From NCBI GenBank assembly GCA_047967505.1, contig CM106538.1: a DNA stretch of 64,000 bases; one strand, given 5' to 3'. The DNA comes from Dipteris shenzhenensis. Its lineage: Eukaryota > Polypodiophyta > Polypodiopsida > Gleicheniales. The position numbers and the translations under genes are program-made. Shown here in pieces: positions 1 to 13,369 of the stretch; the first letter of the stretch is position 1; each line of letters starts with the position of its first letter. The notes under the pieces were generated by a model that saw nothing but the letters and a program-made list of their open reading frames with translations, searched no databases and had not been told where the DNA came from.

Positions 1-2290
1 ATGTATCCAAAAAATATAAATTAATAACTAATCCCTACTCTTGAACCTACGTGTGCTTACATATGTGTGAGTGACCCACTAGAGACTCGAATTATATGGG
101 CATGGTGGCCTAAAATTATGTACATAACTTGCATCATACATTCTGCCCTCATAGATTAGACCCATGACCTTCCTAAAGAGCCATTTGAAAATATGAGCCA
201 CATGCTCAAAGGACTTGTTGGCGAAAATCCCTCTATGAACCAATAATTATTAATAGAAGTAGTTTCTTTCTTGGTTTGTTTCATAAAAGTCCATATTTCA
301 AAGGAAGAGCGAATTCTCATTTTTATCAATTTCCCCTTAGTATACAAATTAGGAAGCCTCTCAGCAATACGTTTCTCTTTGACAATATCTTCAAAGTAAC
401 TAGCAGCATTGGATCTTGTTCATATATCGTACAAGCTTTGTGCATGCCTAAGTTCAACCTAGAAGCTTCCCTAAGGTCCTCTAGCATAAGGCTAGGTAAG
501 GTCCATGTCAAAAGACATTCAAGGAACATCCACCACCATAATATTCTTTCACTTTTGTTTGATAATGAAATAAAGGAATCTTTGGCCTCACTACTTGATC
601 AAATCTTTTCCATAGGAGAGTCACTATATGTAAACCATATGTATAAGCATGCACATTCTAGGCCTATAATTTTATTAAAACCATGATTTAGAACTGTCCT
701 TCTATTGAGTGTGCGTGATAGTCACTTTTTTTCTACGTGACCCGGCCCTAAGAGCTTTTCAAGGACCTAGAATTACGATTCTAGGGGTCATCGCTTTGTC
801 ATATATGGCAAAGGCTAGATTATACCATGGTTGAAGGCGATATGGGACTCTTCCTAAAACTACATAGCATAGGTAGCCATGTAAGGGGCATGCATGGCCT
901 TTAGGCCATGTACACCCTATGTTGGGATTAATTCCTCATAATTATCCTTGATTTTAAGATGGTGTATGCACTCAACCTACATATAACGTGCTTTCAAGGG
1001 TAGAATTCAACTGTCTAGTTATATACGGGTCTTGCATTTCCTTCTCTCTATAAGAAATTGAACCCTATATGTTATAAATTTAAAAACCCCTTCTATATGT
1101 ATAACTTGTGATTTTATCACATTAAAGGTCCCATTACTAAAACCACATTGTTTGGTTACTTTTTTAATGGAATCTTAGTTCCTCTTATTATCATGCTTTG
1201 GCTTTTTCTTAGTGTGGGTGTAGATCATGTTTTCACTCAAAGGCTCATTCATTTGTCAACCCTATAGATCATGTCCAATCTTTGATGTTCATCACGCTCT
1301 AGCTTAACTTGCCTATACTAATTGTCTAGCTTAACTTGCCTATACTAATTGTGAAATCAAGTTTGTGTAGCTCATGTCTACTAAAAGTCTCATCTCTAGA
1401 CCATATAGTTCATGTCCAATTTCAGAGGCTCATTTGAAGGGGGTCACTAATATATCTATGAATGTTGCAGTACGATTAAAGGGCACTTTTTTTATATACA
1501 AATATGTAACCTTTTTTCAAAATGTTTTAAATGGTATTCATTTGTAAATATATTCAGGTTAAAAACATTGATTTGAAAATGTCCTTCTATTGAACTCACC
1601 TGGTATTCACATTTTTCTATATGAACCCCCCCTCAGGACTAGGCTCATCTCTCTTTTTCCTACAGTGGCTTTAAAGGTGCAATCATCCATCTTTTACAGC
1701 ACCAAATGGGTTAATCCTAGTTTTATGGCTTCTTGTTCATCACTATGAACTTGGTTTTGTTAAGTGTTACGATCATTTTGTAGCCATATATCTAGTTCAT
1801 ATGTTGGGTTAATTACCTTTTGTGCCTTCCTGGCAAGACTTAACATGACCAAAATGAGAAGACTTGCAGAGACATATCATGTCCTTATCTTTTGTGGTCA
1901 CAGGGTTATTAATACCATCCCATATCATTAAGGCATGTTTCATGAGAGCTTTTAATACTCGTTGTAAGCTCATAGTCTCATACTACAAGATGTATTCATC
2001 TAGCGTCCTTGCTAATTAGTGTAATCTCTAGTTGAACAAACCTTTTGTAGTCCTTGAGTATTTCACATGTATACATACATTTTTACAGAAATCCCAAGTA
2101 GGTCGTTAGTAGGTCACATTAGGCTAAAGTGATCAATTTTATAGATCTTCCATTTTTAATCCTAGAGCCTGTGTGAGCTTGAGCTTGCTATGAAAAAAGA
2201 TAGAAAGTTCTTCACTTATTTAATAAAAGAATTTGAGGATGGGCAAAGGTTTAATAATTAAGGAGCTGGCACCTCTAATCCAAAAACTTT
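1..2290. other. Upstream spacer of the NAC gene
   Basis: About 2.3 kb of AT-rich DNA before the NAC gene. It has short open frames (for example 276-686 on plus and 326-529 on minus), but none shows a recognisable motif, splice pattern or composition shift, so I call no gene. A 27-bp tandem duplication lies at 1299-1352. The promoter of the NAC gene must lie in or before this stretch, but I could not pick a convincing TATA box. A probable 3' splice site at 2291-2304 suggests that the transcription start lies further upstream, with an intron in the 5' UTR. Confidence 0.6.
1299..1352. repeat. 27-bp tandem duplication
   Basis: The unit beginning ctagcttaacttgcctatac occurs twice head to tail with a period of 27 bp (starts at 1299 and 1326) and no differences that I can see. 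It looks like a recent slippage duplication in the NAC upstream region; no function is suggested. Confidence 0.85.
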
Positions 2291-2304
2291 TTTCTCTTTT
2301 GCAG
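2291..2304 (+). other. Candidate 3' splice site in the NAC 5' leader
   Basis: A pyrimidine-rich run ending in gcag (tttctcttttgcag) sits 33 bp before the ATG at 2338. It matches a plant 3' splice site and implies a 5' UTR intron. This is inference from consensus only; no paired donor was fixed. Confidence 0.4.
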
Positions 2305-2337
2305 CAACTACAACAATCTACGTGGTAGGTGAATAAA

Positions 2338-4146
2338 ATGTCCCTACCAACGTCCTCACAGCCAAAAGTTCCTCCTGGATTTCGATTTCATCCGACCGAT
2401 GAGGAGCTAGTAGATTATTATTTGAGGAAGAAAGTTGATTTGGAAAGAATAGATTTGGACGTCATTCGCGAAATAGACCTTTACAAGATTGAGCCATGGG
2501 ATCTTCAAGGTACATGTGATCTCTTCCCCCTCTCTTACATGCGATATCTTGCCCCTCTCTTACATGTGATATCTTCCCCCTCTTACTCCTTATTTTCAAC
2601 ATGGCTTTTGCACTAATGAAACACTAAGCTCATTAGGCATCTTATTTATGAAGGGGCCTTAAACTCGTTGATATTTTGTGCAGTGAGAAGATTGTTTGTA
2701 CTTTGTTATATCTTCCCAAATCTGATCCATGCTCTCGTCCATGTTATAATTACATTTGGGATGAAACATGATTTCAAATGTATATGGCCTTTAGTCTAGT
2801 CCTTTGGTATGGAAAATTGCGAGAAAACTCACTTTAGGATACATAGTTATATAAAAGCTTGGACGGATATTGATTTCAAGACTCTTAAGCAATACTTTCA
2901 CGACTGCAGAAAGATGTAGAATCGGCTCAACGGATCAGGATGATTGGTATTTTTTCAGTCATAAGGATAAGAAGTACCCAACGGGCACCCGCACAAACAG
3001 AGCGACGGCAGCTGGCTTTTGGAAGGCTACAGGGAGGGATAAAGCTATTTACAGCAAGCACAAGCTTGTAGGCATGAGAAAGACACTAGTTTTCTACAGA
3101 GGGCGCGCTCCTAATGGTCAGAAGTCTGATTGGATAATGCATGAATATCGACTCGAGAACTGCGAGAACGGCTGCAGCAATCAAACAAGCGTAAGCGTTC
3201 TAAATTACGGCTAGCAATGCTGATCATGTATTAAACACCATTTTCATCTGCTTATTAATTCGATTTAAGTTATTGTTATAGCGCTCTAGATTGTTTTTAA
3301 CGATCTTAGCGAACGTGAGAGGCATGATCTACACCGCTATTGTGGAAGCGTACAACCCTTAAATAAATATGATACTTATATTACACGATGATCAATTAGA
3401 GAAAGGCTTTGCTTATCAATTTGGATTTCTTATACGTCCAACAGGAAGAAGGATGGGCTGTTTGTCGAGTCTTCAGAAAGCGGAGTCCCATCATCAAGAG
3501 GATGCACGTAACAGATCAAGGATGCTGCTTCGACGATCAAAGCTCTCTACTTGCAGAGCTTGATTCACCCAAGCATTGCTTTGACGAAGACTTCCCATTC
3601 CATCACTCGTTCTCGTGCAAGCAGGAGCTCGATCAGTTCGCAGAATACCATCTTTCCCGCGATCCATTTCTGTGTTTGCCTCAGCTCGAGAGCCCCAAGG
3701 TTGCCTCCTTTGCCTCCACATCAGACACCAGAGGCTTGATCTTGGACAGTACGCGACGAAACGAATTTCAAGTCAATCCTTTATGCGCCATGCAAGAGGC
3801 TGCTGGATTCAATGAACTGGGTGCCGCCTCTGCTTGCACAGGTAGTCCATCCACGACATCTGCGAATATGATCCTTAGCAGAACAGAAGAGCAGGTCACC
3901 GATTGGAGGGTCCTGGACAGACTTGTTGCTTCTCAGCTAAGTCAGGGCGATACACCGAAGGAGGTCAGGTTCCCTTTGGGTATGGGTGAGAACCTGACGA
4001 CATTTCTGGGAGACGCCCGCCTACTCCCCGAGAATCTGCGGCACCAGAACAAGCAGCAAACAGAAGCTCAAAATTATAATCCCAGCAATGACATCGATCT
4101 TTGGAGCTTTGCCAAACGCGACTTGAGGTCGAAAGAATACCCTTAA
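2338..4146 (+). CDS. NAC-domain transcription factor, VND-like
   Basis: Three exons: 2338-2509, 2910-3190 and 3445-4146, giving 384 residues. Both introns (400 and 254 bp) have GT..AG ends, in phases 1 and 0. The open frame starts earlier with GTG, but the first ATG at 2338 is the natural start, ten residues before the NAC fold. NAC subdomains A-E follow in order: [18 protein letters not shown] (A), [11 protein letters not shown] (B), [20 protein letters not shown] (C), [16 protein letters not shown] and DWIMHEYRL (D), and [12 protein letters not shown] (E, start of exon 3). Exon boundaries fall where NAC genes usually have them. The domain and the C-terminal motif [13 protein letters not shown] (about residue 304) fit the VND/NST/SMB clade, whose members switch on secondary-wall and xylem-vessel programmes in the nucleus. 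A last conserved-looking block, IDLWSFAK, is near residue 367. No frameshift or internal stop is seen, so the gene looks functional. The assignment to VND rather than NST or SMB is inference. Confidence 0.93.
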
Positions 4147-6350
4147 CTCGCAAAGGAATTCATTGTATTGGCCGCGAATCAGCTCTGCTAGCTTCCTGGA
4201 GTACTATTTCGAGGATGATATCGACGTGATCAGGACTATCAAAAGCTCATTCTTGAAGAAATCCGCCAGCAGCAATATATGGAAATTGAACGAGTTTCGA
4301 CCGAAACCACCCAGACTAGACGATGAATACAATTGTGTTTATGGAATAACCATATTAACGTTACGGATGTGTCCGAAGTTCCATACTGCACACAAGCCGC
4401 CCTGCACAATGCCCACAATGTTAAGAGTGAGGAATCTGTTTATGGGAAAAGACAGCAGACAAGGCAAACCACCTGCAGCGTTATGGAAGCACATTTCTGT
4501 TTTAGTGTTCCTTCTCGGCAGCAACCTCTTGGCCTTCCTTTCCCATTGTATAAGTACAATCCGAAGCCCAGCTATGTTCTTAGGCCCATGAAATGCATTC
4601 AGCCTTATAAAGAAATTGTTCAAGCTTAGTTATTGGATCTTAGTCCCTGAATCATGTATTTCAAAACTGCCACCCTGGATCGGCCTTTATCAATTATTAA
4701 TGCTCAGCATATATGCTTGACCCACATTTCATAGCTCGGCCAAATCGAATTGCTCACTCTCTAATTATTGCAATATAATTTCGTAAAGTATTTAGCTGTT
4801 CCTGAAACTACTAGACATATCAGAATTAGAGAACAAATTAAAGCCTATCAGAACTCTTGGATGCTGCAGTATTAAATAGATTTTATGTACTAATATACAG
4901 TTGGGTTTTGAAGCTACTTCTGTTGAGGGTCTCCAACGGTACCGAATATCGATCTTGATCTCTTGATTCCATGCAAAAGCCTCTTATCAAGAGTCCAATC
5001 TTCTCGCAGTATACCCAGGAATGTGCAGATTTCTCTGCAGTTTCTGCAATTTCTCAAGAATCCTCATCTTTGTGCAGAGCTGAAAGCATTTTCAGTTGTA
5101 GGGCAGGAGACAGCATGTGGGATTATATTAGCGGCTAGTAGTTTCCTGAAGCCATATTTGAGCAAGAAAATTTCACGTGTCAAAATTTGGAGCAGATTTA
5201 AAAAAAAACATGGCTGATTTGTGGCACCAGATTTGGGCAATGGGAAAAGTCAAACTTGCAATTGCAGGGGCCTTTGACTACGAACAGTTTATGGGAACTT
5301 GCAGGTTGCAGTTTCAGCATGCTATGCTAAAATTTGCAGAAAAATGCGTAGAGAATGCATTCAAATATTTACACATTTGGAATTCTCGCTTGTGTATGCA
5401 GGCCAAAAGGAATCTTGAAGGCATTGCCGTTTCAATGATTGTCGAGGTGAACAATGCAAGAGCAGCCTTTGGTAGTCATGACACCTTATAGTTGAATATA
5501 TGAAGATATAACGCAGGACAAAGAATCGGAGCGAAGGTGGTGTAGTGAAAATTTTGGGATCTTATTTGAAATCCCCGAAAAATTGGACTATGCTCAGTGA
5601 TTGCCCTAGAGTGTGGATTTATGAAACTAGCTCACTGACTCTTTCTCAGCTCTGCACAAATGCTTTCATATTTGCTCATAGCTGCACACCCCACCGACCA
5701 AAGTGGTTACGCTTCGCAAAACCCTTGCCCTTTTAATAATTTGCGTAAACCGTCCGCTCCCTAACAGTTAGCTTCTCCCTCTCATAATTCTTCAACATCG
5801 ACTACTCTTGTCGCCTGACTCTTCCGGCCATTTGCCCTCTACGCTCCCACTCCTACATGCTTTTCCACCTTCAAAACAACTCCATAGCAGTTCAAGTGCT
5901 CAAAGAAGGCTGTCCCACTGCAACGACATCAACGTGGAAGCAAATGAATGAACAAATAAAACAACGCTTCAAAAATCTCCTTTACTGACCCAAAAGACAA
6001 CAAAGCGTAAGATAAAGACGAGTTTCGTTCTTCCCGATCTCGCGTGTGTCACTGCAATTATACATGGCAGAATATTAGATAGACAATCTTGTCTCTAAAG
6101 GAGCATTTGATATTCAAGAGTTCTCTTACCAAATTTTCTTCAATGAGAAAGAGAGAGCGAGTGCGTTTGTGTGTATGTTGTAAGTCTAGCACATTTGATC
6201 AATAGAGCAAGTATCAGGCTTCCAATAAGATCTGAGCAAGCACTAAACCTGAACGCTCGCATAGTATCCTCCTCCCTGCAAACCTAAAGATTCACCTTAT
6301 GTGCATAAAATACCTCACAAATAGATCTCTCTCGTGAGTGGAAGAGAGAG
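4147..6350. other. 3' flank of NAC gene and spacer
   Basis: This holds the NAC 3' UTR and spacer. Open frames at 4163-4591, 4333-4629 and 5177-5491 continue past the NAC stop but show no domain or repeated motif, so I regard them as chance. I saw no canonical AATAAA close after the stop. From about 5640 the sequence becomes richer in C and T, then purine-rich near 6340 as it approaches the (GA)n tract. No RNA gene or transposon terminus was recognised. Confidence 0.5.
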
Positions 6351-6359
6351 AAACATGGA

Positions 6360-6362
<3 letters not shown>

Positions 6363-6410
<48 letters not shown>
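6363..6410. repeat. (GA)24 microsatellite
   Basis: A perfect 48-nt GA tract, preceded by imperfect GA-rich sequence from about 6332. It pairs by complementarity with the equally long (CT)24 tract at 6787-6834. Confidence 0.95.
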
Positions 6411-6413
<3 letters not shown>

Positions 6414-6417
6414 TCTA

Positions 6418-6545
6418 TGGGTTAGCCACGTATTTTATGTATAGGAGGAATAAACATGACTATGTCTATTTCAGGTTTGCATGAAGAAGGATATTATGGC
6501 AAGAATAAATTGCATTTAATTACCTCCATATTTTCTCTAAGAGCC
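6418..6545 (+). repeat. Dispersed repeat, copy 1
   Basis: This runs from the gggttagccacgtattttat region to about 6545 and is diverged but alignable with 7952-8125, sharing the stretch around aggtttgcatga and the end attttctctaa. Both copies lie next to GA/CT microsatellites, which suggests a short mobile repeat with a simple-sequence end, though no terminal repeats or target-site duplication were found. Confidence 0.6.
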
Positions 6546-6784
6546 TGTGAATTGCCAAAGTTTGGCACCGTTATTGACGGAGCTTTTAGTGAGAACTCTA
6601 CAAAATTTAGAAAATTTGGTAGGATCAAGCAATTGCGGTAGAGCGGGAATGGACTCTAACTAGTAGCATGACCTGTTACAATGGGCTAAGGACCCAACTT
6701 TGTCCAATTTCAAGGTTGGCATCCAAGGTTGCCTTTAATTCTACGAATAAAGTACTTGACGATTGCAACATGTATCAAGAATAG

Positions 6785-6786
<2 letters not shown>

Positions 6787-6834
<48 letters not shown>
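6787..6834. repeat. (CT)24 microsatellite
   Basis: A perfect 48-nt CT tract, the reverse complement in kind and length of the (GA)24 tract 376 bp upstream. Confidence 0.95.
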
Positions 6835-6837
<3 letters not shown>

Positions 6838-6839
6838 GT

Positions 6840-7950
6840 ATATATAATACATTAATAGTATATATCTATAATGGACCTCCATGCTAGTTTTGTTAGAATG
6901 TGTAAAACAAAAAAAAATGCAGAAATAGGTGTGGTTCCCTCGGATATACCTCTGAAGTCTTTGTAGTGAAGGATGAGTAGCAAGAGGCACAGAAAAGAAA
7001 AAACTTAGGGGAGTTGAGTGATGCAAGTCATGAGGCGAGAGGGAGAAGAGAGGAGGCATGGCAAGTAGATGATGGAGGAGAAATAGAAGGCACGGCAGGA
7101 GGAGGCCATCAGAGGATGCAAAGGAGGAGTAGTGAGAGAGGGAGGTTTCAACGGGTGCGACCTATGGCAAGGAAGATGTGGGTGGAAAGGAATAATGAGG
7201 GTGGAAGCTGGAAGGGGTACAATGTGCCAGTGCCCTCTCTAAGTGCAACATGACACCTCACAAATAAGGAGATGGAGAATCTCTATATTCCTTATTATGT
7301 GGCACTTAGGAAGCAGTGCCATGTGGTGGGTGCTCCCTTTGAGTGCGATCATATTTCACTCTAACCCTTTCACCCACATCCTCTAAGATAGATGATTACA
7401 CCTTTCGGCTCAACCTCGATGAAGTTCAATTGGCCAAAAGTTTTGAAGGCTTAGCTCAGAACCTTAAGCCCAAGCTTGCTACTTTGTGCAAGTACTTTGC
7501 TTAATCTTCTACATTGCTATAAAAATTTGACTCCATTTTAGTATTATTAATTTAGGAGCTAGGCATAAGGGCCACATGGTAGTGCCATGTGGCACCCCTC
7601 TTGGCAGCCCCTCCTCACATAAAAAGGAGGCATATTTACATGTTAGCAAGTGGGACTGTGACACATGAGGTGGTGAGTTGTAGAGAAGTTAAGGAGTCTA
7701 CTCCATCCTGCTTTCTCTCAAGATTCAATATTGCCATAGTTTATGCATCTCTAGCATAATGTAAGGAGTCAAGAAACACTTGGCTACTCACATTTAACAA
7801 TAGAGTCACATAATCCAATGGTAGAACCCACTTCACTTTGTGAATAGTGGCCAACACATTTAATAGGTTTAGTAGACAATGTTCATAGAGGCAATAGCTA
7901 TCTCATCGGGAGCCACATATTTGCTCTACTGGTCAATGTGTAATGACTTC
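6840..7950. other. Spacer with purine-rich stretch
   Basis: No gene recognised. 7000-7160 is strongly purine-rich (many gga, gag and agg), which produces spurious open frames on plus. Two passages resemble each other, around 7300-7340 and 7570-7610, each with atgtggcac and gccatgtgg words, perhaps an old local duplication. Confidence 0.45.
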
Positions 7951-7951
7951 T

Positions 7952-8125
7952 ATAGGTTACGCATGTATTTTATGCACAAAGGAAAAAACGTAACTACATC
8001 TATTTTTAGGTTTGCATGAGAATGAATTAAATTTAATTGTCTTAATGTCAAGGCTTCACATCTCATTGGTCTCAATGTCAACGCTTCACATATCATTGGG
8101 AACCTCATATTTTCTCTAATGATAA
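7952..8125 (+). repeat. Dispersed repeat, copy 2
   Basis: Diverged second copy of the 6418-6545 repeat (cgcatgtattttatgcac matches cacgtattttatgtat, then aggtttgcatga). It contains an internal duplication of about 39 bp (caaggcttcacatctcattg then caacgcttcacatatcattg) and ends 13 bp before a (CT)n(AC)n microsatellite. Confidence 0.6.
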
Positions 8126-8135
8126 AATTTGTAAG

Positions 8136-8138
<3 letters not shown>

Positions 8139-8174
<36 letters not shown>

Positions 8175-8188
8175 GCACACACACACAC
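8139..8188. repeat. (CT)n(AC)n compound microsatellite
   Basis: About 34 nt of CT followed by an ACGCACACAC-type tract. It abuts the dispersed repeat, like the tracts at 6363 and 6787. Confidence 0.9.
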
Positions 8189-8299
8189 ATCTAATTATAG
8201 TAGCATGAGGTCCAACTTGAGCCTAAGCTTATATAAATTATTCTAGTTGTTGTATAGACTATAGAGGAGCATAGGCTTTTAACGTAAAAGAAAGCTTAT

Positions 8300-8790
8300 A
8301 ATAAAGGAAGAAATAAAGAAAAACAAAAAGGTACAACCGGCTTCTAATGAAGTTCAACCTTCATCAAAGCAATTGTAAAAGCCTCAGACCTAGTACTTCA
8401 ATAGAACTCAAGCACACTCATAATTCTACCTTGCACTAGTTAATTGCATAGGTCAGCTAGAAACTTAGAATGCTGAAAAACAAGATTATTCTTACAATAC
8501 CACACTTGCTCCATGAGCACAGCTCATATCAGATTCCAGATATGTTTTTGAGGCTGTCACATCCCCAAGTAGAGCTCTCTTCCATGAGAGAGAAACAAAT
8601 TGACTTTTTCTCATCTAGTTATGGAGGAATATCCAGGTGGCCCTAATTGCACACATTCGTAGAAAAAGTGAAAGTGAGACTCCATGGCTACTTGACAAAT
8701 TGGACAAACTGGCAAGATGTTGTTCCATTTAGACACTCATTCCTTATCATTTGAGGAGCATAGGCGGATTACCCTATGATAGCAAAAAGC
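8300..8790 (-). pseudogene. LINE reverse-transcriptase 3' remnant (zf-RVT)
   Basis: Reading minus from about 8760, the frame gives CPICQVAMESHFHFFYEC (8706-8653). This is a C-x2-C...H-x4-5-C finger like the zf-RVT domain at the C-terminal end of plant LINE reverse transcriptases. A fragment resembling the following conserved segment (WYCKNNLVFQ, about 8485) comes next. Stops and frame changes interrupt it, and no reverse-transcriptase core or endonuclease is visible nearby. I infer a 5'-truncated, old non-LTR retrotransposon copy; zf-RVT domains in domesticated genes are an alternative. Confidence 0.5.
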
Positions 8791-8799
8791 CATTACACT

Positions 8800-10040
<1,241 letters not shown>

Positions 10041-10362
10041 CACGCTGCACGCATGCACGCAATCTTGGCTATAACTATAGTTTTTGTAAGTGTTTCACAT
10101 GGTTGGACTACTGATTATGACCTTCATTTTTTGAAGCCTATTGCATAACTAATGAGTCTCAATATGGATTTCTTCTTTTGATTGATTTAAAGCAAAAAAT
10201 CTTGCTTTTTTAAATATTTATTCTTGAGTTGCAACCTTTGTTCTCCTCATTATGGATGCAGCACTCTATATATTTTTCCATTTCTCTCGACTTCAATTGG
10301 ATTTATATTTTGTATGCCCTTAGAATCTTTTGCATGTGTTGGTGTGCCCACATGCACTTGCG

Positions 10363-10404
<42 letters not shown>
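10363..10404. repeat. T-tract, (GT)n, (GA)n microsatellite
   Basis: Twelve Ts, then about seven GT units, then about eight GA units. It is a simple compound repeat with no other signal. Confidence 0.9.
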
Positions 10405-11980
10405 CATTTGGTTTGGGAATGGTCTACAAATCCACGTGCATCAAAAATGTCCATTTTTTACATCGTACAAAGTGATAGAATTCAAAATTTTAATAACGTC
10501 CTCACACACACAACCGGATGGTTTCTCATATCACTCAACGAATCACAAATTGCTAAGTGCTAAAAAGTGTGCACCACTTCAAAGTTTGAAACGTCATATA
10601 AAATTATGTAGATTTCTCAATTACATTCTACCCTGTCTAGTGTAGGTTGCGAGATTATCTAAGGCTCACAATTTAAATATGAAAGCTGGACTTCTCCACC
10701 ATATCTTATTAAAGCCAAAGGGCAAACATTATCGGACTTAGTCTACAAAACATAATAACTGCTGTATGGATACTAGAAAGCAAATGGGTATCAGACAGAT
10801 ACGTACCAATAATCTCGGGTTTCAAGCTGGCTGAAGTAATGTCATTTCGCCACAGCCAAAGTAGACAGAAGCGGCAACAAAATTCTGGACTCAGCTGCAA
10901 GAAAAGACTGCTCGCATACCAGCGATTTTGTTATGTTTAAACTCTCCGCTCCTGGCTTTTTAGCTGAGAATCTCTACAACTTGTATCGCCTTCGTTCGAG
11001 TGTAGAGCTCGTTGGCATTTGGGACCGACTCATAAGGAAAGCGAATCAGACCTAGTCAAGTACATTGTCTTCACTAACGTGAACGCACAGGAGCAAAATT
11101 CCTATGGGTGGTCTCTCTCGCTCTGTCTCTCAGACGTCCCTACTCTGTTGCAGAGTTTGTCTTCCTCCGTCTCTGACTTTTGGCGACTCTTTCAAGTTTC
11201 TGGTTACCTTGTCCCTCACGTTGTACGGGAAGACTTGTGACTGGGTAAGGGCTTAAAAAATAATCAAAACTACAGGTAAGGACGAGTAAAATCATAGAGA
11301 CTAGGGAGACGGAGCAGGTAAGCAGCTATCTTGCGCGTGCAGAGAAGGTCATCATTGATTGCCACGCGGAGGTGCGCTGCCATGCCACGTGGAGGGCTCT
11401 TGGTAGCACGCCGCTTGAGCCGCGCATGCTAGGAGGGCCCCATGGCCTCAACTATTAAGTTTAACCTAACAGCACTCATGCTACGTCACCTCCACGTCAC
11501 CCCACTTATCCACTATATTTGCAGTTTAATTCTTTGGATTTTTTTATCCAAAGAATTAAAGGGGTATCATATATCTTTGGATTTTTTAATCCAGGGTTTA
11601 GTTAGTGGCCTGTTTAGGTAGCAAATCATTCATTTCTCTAAACATGATTTCGAATCTATTTTTTATATGGGTCAATAGCACATTTAATTTACAAATTATC
11701 CATAGCAAGGGTTGCACTTAGTACTTTTCAAAACAACTTTCCATCTTAGTATAATGCCAAAGAGATTTAAACATTAAGCATCACATATATTCCTCTCTAC
11801 ATGCTACATACTATAAGTCCTAGAAATATTACGTATTTCAAAAAATAACCCCCTTTAATGAGCTATTGCACAAGCTAAGATTAGATGTATGACTAATATC
11901 ACATTTAATTTTTGAAATTTAGCCTCTTTTTCTTGCAATTCTTTATGTCTAATGCTTGTACAACTATCATACCAAGTTTG
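10405..11980. other. Spacer with promoter-like words
   Basis: No gene can be supported. On minus, 10893-10794 could be an exon (preceded by tttcttgcag and followed by gtacgt), but its translation has no recognisable motif. 11330-11500 is more GC-rich and holds a G-box CACGTG (11386-11391) and two ACGTCA-type words near 11482 and 11491. About 11531-11560 and 11571-11590 contain the palindrome-like tttggattttttwatccaaa. An open frame at 11019-11240 is not convincing. Confidence 0.4.
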
Positions 11981-11999
11981 TAAACTACAAACCCATGTC

Positions 12000-12230
12000 T
12001 AAAGGTGCATCTATATAACAGACAGATGTGCATTTATGATGCGCATATAAATGCGCCTATAGATGCACAAATAGATGCTCTGCTAGAAATTTAAAAAAAA
12101 TAGACAAACGCGTACATAGATGCGTCTATAGACACGCAAATAGATGCCCTGCTAGAAATTAAAAAAAAACAGAGAGATGCGCAAATAAATGCATTTATAG
12201 ACGCACTTATAGACGCTCTACATAATATTT
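12000..12230. repeat. CACTA-1 left subterminal repeats
   Basis: Many copies of words such as atagatgc, atagacgc, aaatgcgc and gcaaatagatgc in both orientations. A longer unit of about 80 bp containing ctgctagaaatt is present twice (near 12080 and 12150). Probably transposase-binding sites. Confidence 0.75.
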
Positions 12231-12639
12231 TTTGTTAATAAAAGCAGAATTTTGTGTGGTTGAACAGAATGCTATGTATGTTGTGTATGCTATGTAGTTA
12301 CAAGAATCCCGTTTCCACATTGTGCAATTCAATTCTTACAAACAACCGCATTTTAATCAGCATGATTGCAAGCACATAGATCTATAGTCGACAATTACAA
12401 TTCCGAATAAAACATTACAACTCCGAAACATTTAGTTCACAAGGCATTAATTGATAGAACGTTGCACAAGGAAATTGAAAGCCAAAAAAATAAAAGGAGT
12501 ATATTTATTCATAGCTCAAAAAGTGCTTGTATGTACATATAGCATGAACCCAGTGGCTTAAAGTACAAAAAATAAGAGGAGTGTATATACAAGAGAGGCA
12601 CGAAGCCAAGCCTATGGCTTCAAGTACAAAAAAGAGTAG

Positions 12640-13240
12640 CTAGAACTACTTCTATGAGACTAATCTAAGTTCTTCGTGTCCTAGCTCCCTTCTTTGTCCC
12701 CTTCTTCGCCCCCTTCTTCACTCCCTTCTTCCTCATCAATGTATGAAAAATCAAATCTTTACTTACAATATTGACATTATTTAATTACTTTCAAATACTA
12801 GGGGGGGGGGGCTCCAGTAGCCCAGATATACTGCTTCTCAGTAATCAACCTGTCATCATAGAAGTGCCTCCATGTATCTCCTTTGTGATGGTGGGGCGGT
12901 GGTAGGCTGTCTTGATAGGAGTAGGGTACCTGCCCACGATATCAAGCTGCAAGATGACACAATTTGCGGGGGGGTTAGTACAAAGAAACAACCTCCTAAT
13001 AAACTACATAAATAATATAATTTGAGATCGATACTTACAAATTGGGCCTCCCATGATTGCTCCAAAATGCATGCTTCCATATTGCTCCATTTGGATCCTT
13101 CATGCCTCCACGTGCTGCAGACTGGGGTTCTCCTTCACTTCCTTCATTGCTTTCTTCCACTCACGCTTGTGAGTAGTGTGGGGCTGGCCCCTTGGTGGTT
13201 GACCTCCCTCAAGCCTGGCAATCTTAGCTAGTGCCTATCT
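12640..13240 (-). other. Possible second CACTA-1 reading frame
   Basis: On minus, several overlapping short frames (for example 13080-12856) read a hydrophilic protein with a lysine-rich stretch near 13170 and an acidic glutamate/glycine-rich end near 12720-12680. CACTA elements often carry a second, DNA-binding protein gene. I see no diagnostic domain and many stops, so this is only a suggestion. Confidence 0.2.
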
Positions 13241-13369
13241 CTTAAGCAAAGATCTTTTATTGCCAAGTATCGTAACAATATTTGACTTGGCCCATTTATC
13301 TGTGAACTGAACATTGGTCCCACCTCAAGATCAATCACCTACTTGATCCCATGCATATCTTCAAGAATG

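Noticed and set aside
4163-4591. 142-codon frame just after the NAC stop
   Set aside because: No motif, overlaps the expected 3' UTR, and is contradicted by an overlapping plus frame of similar length.
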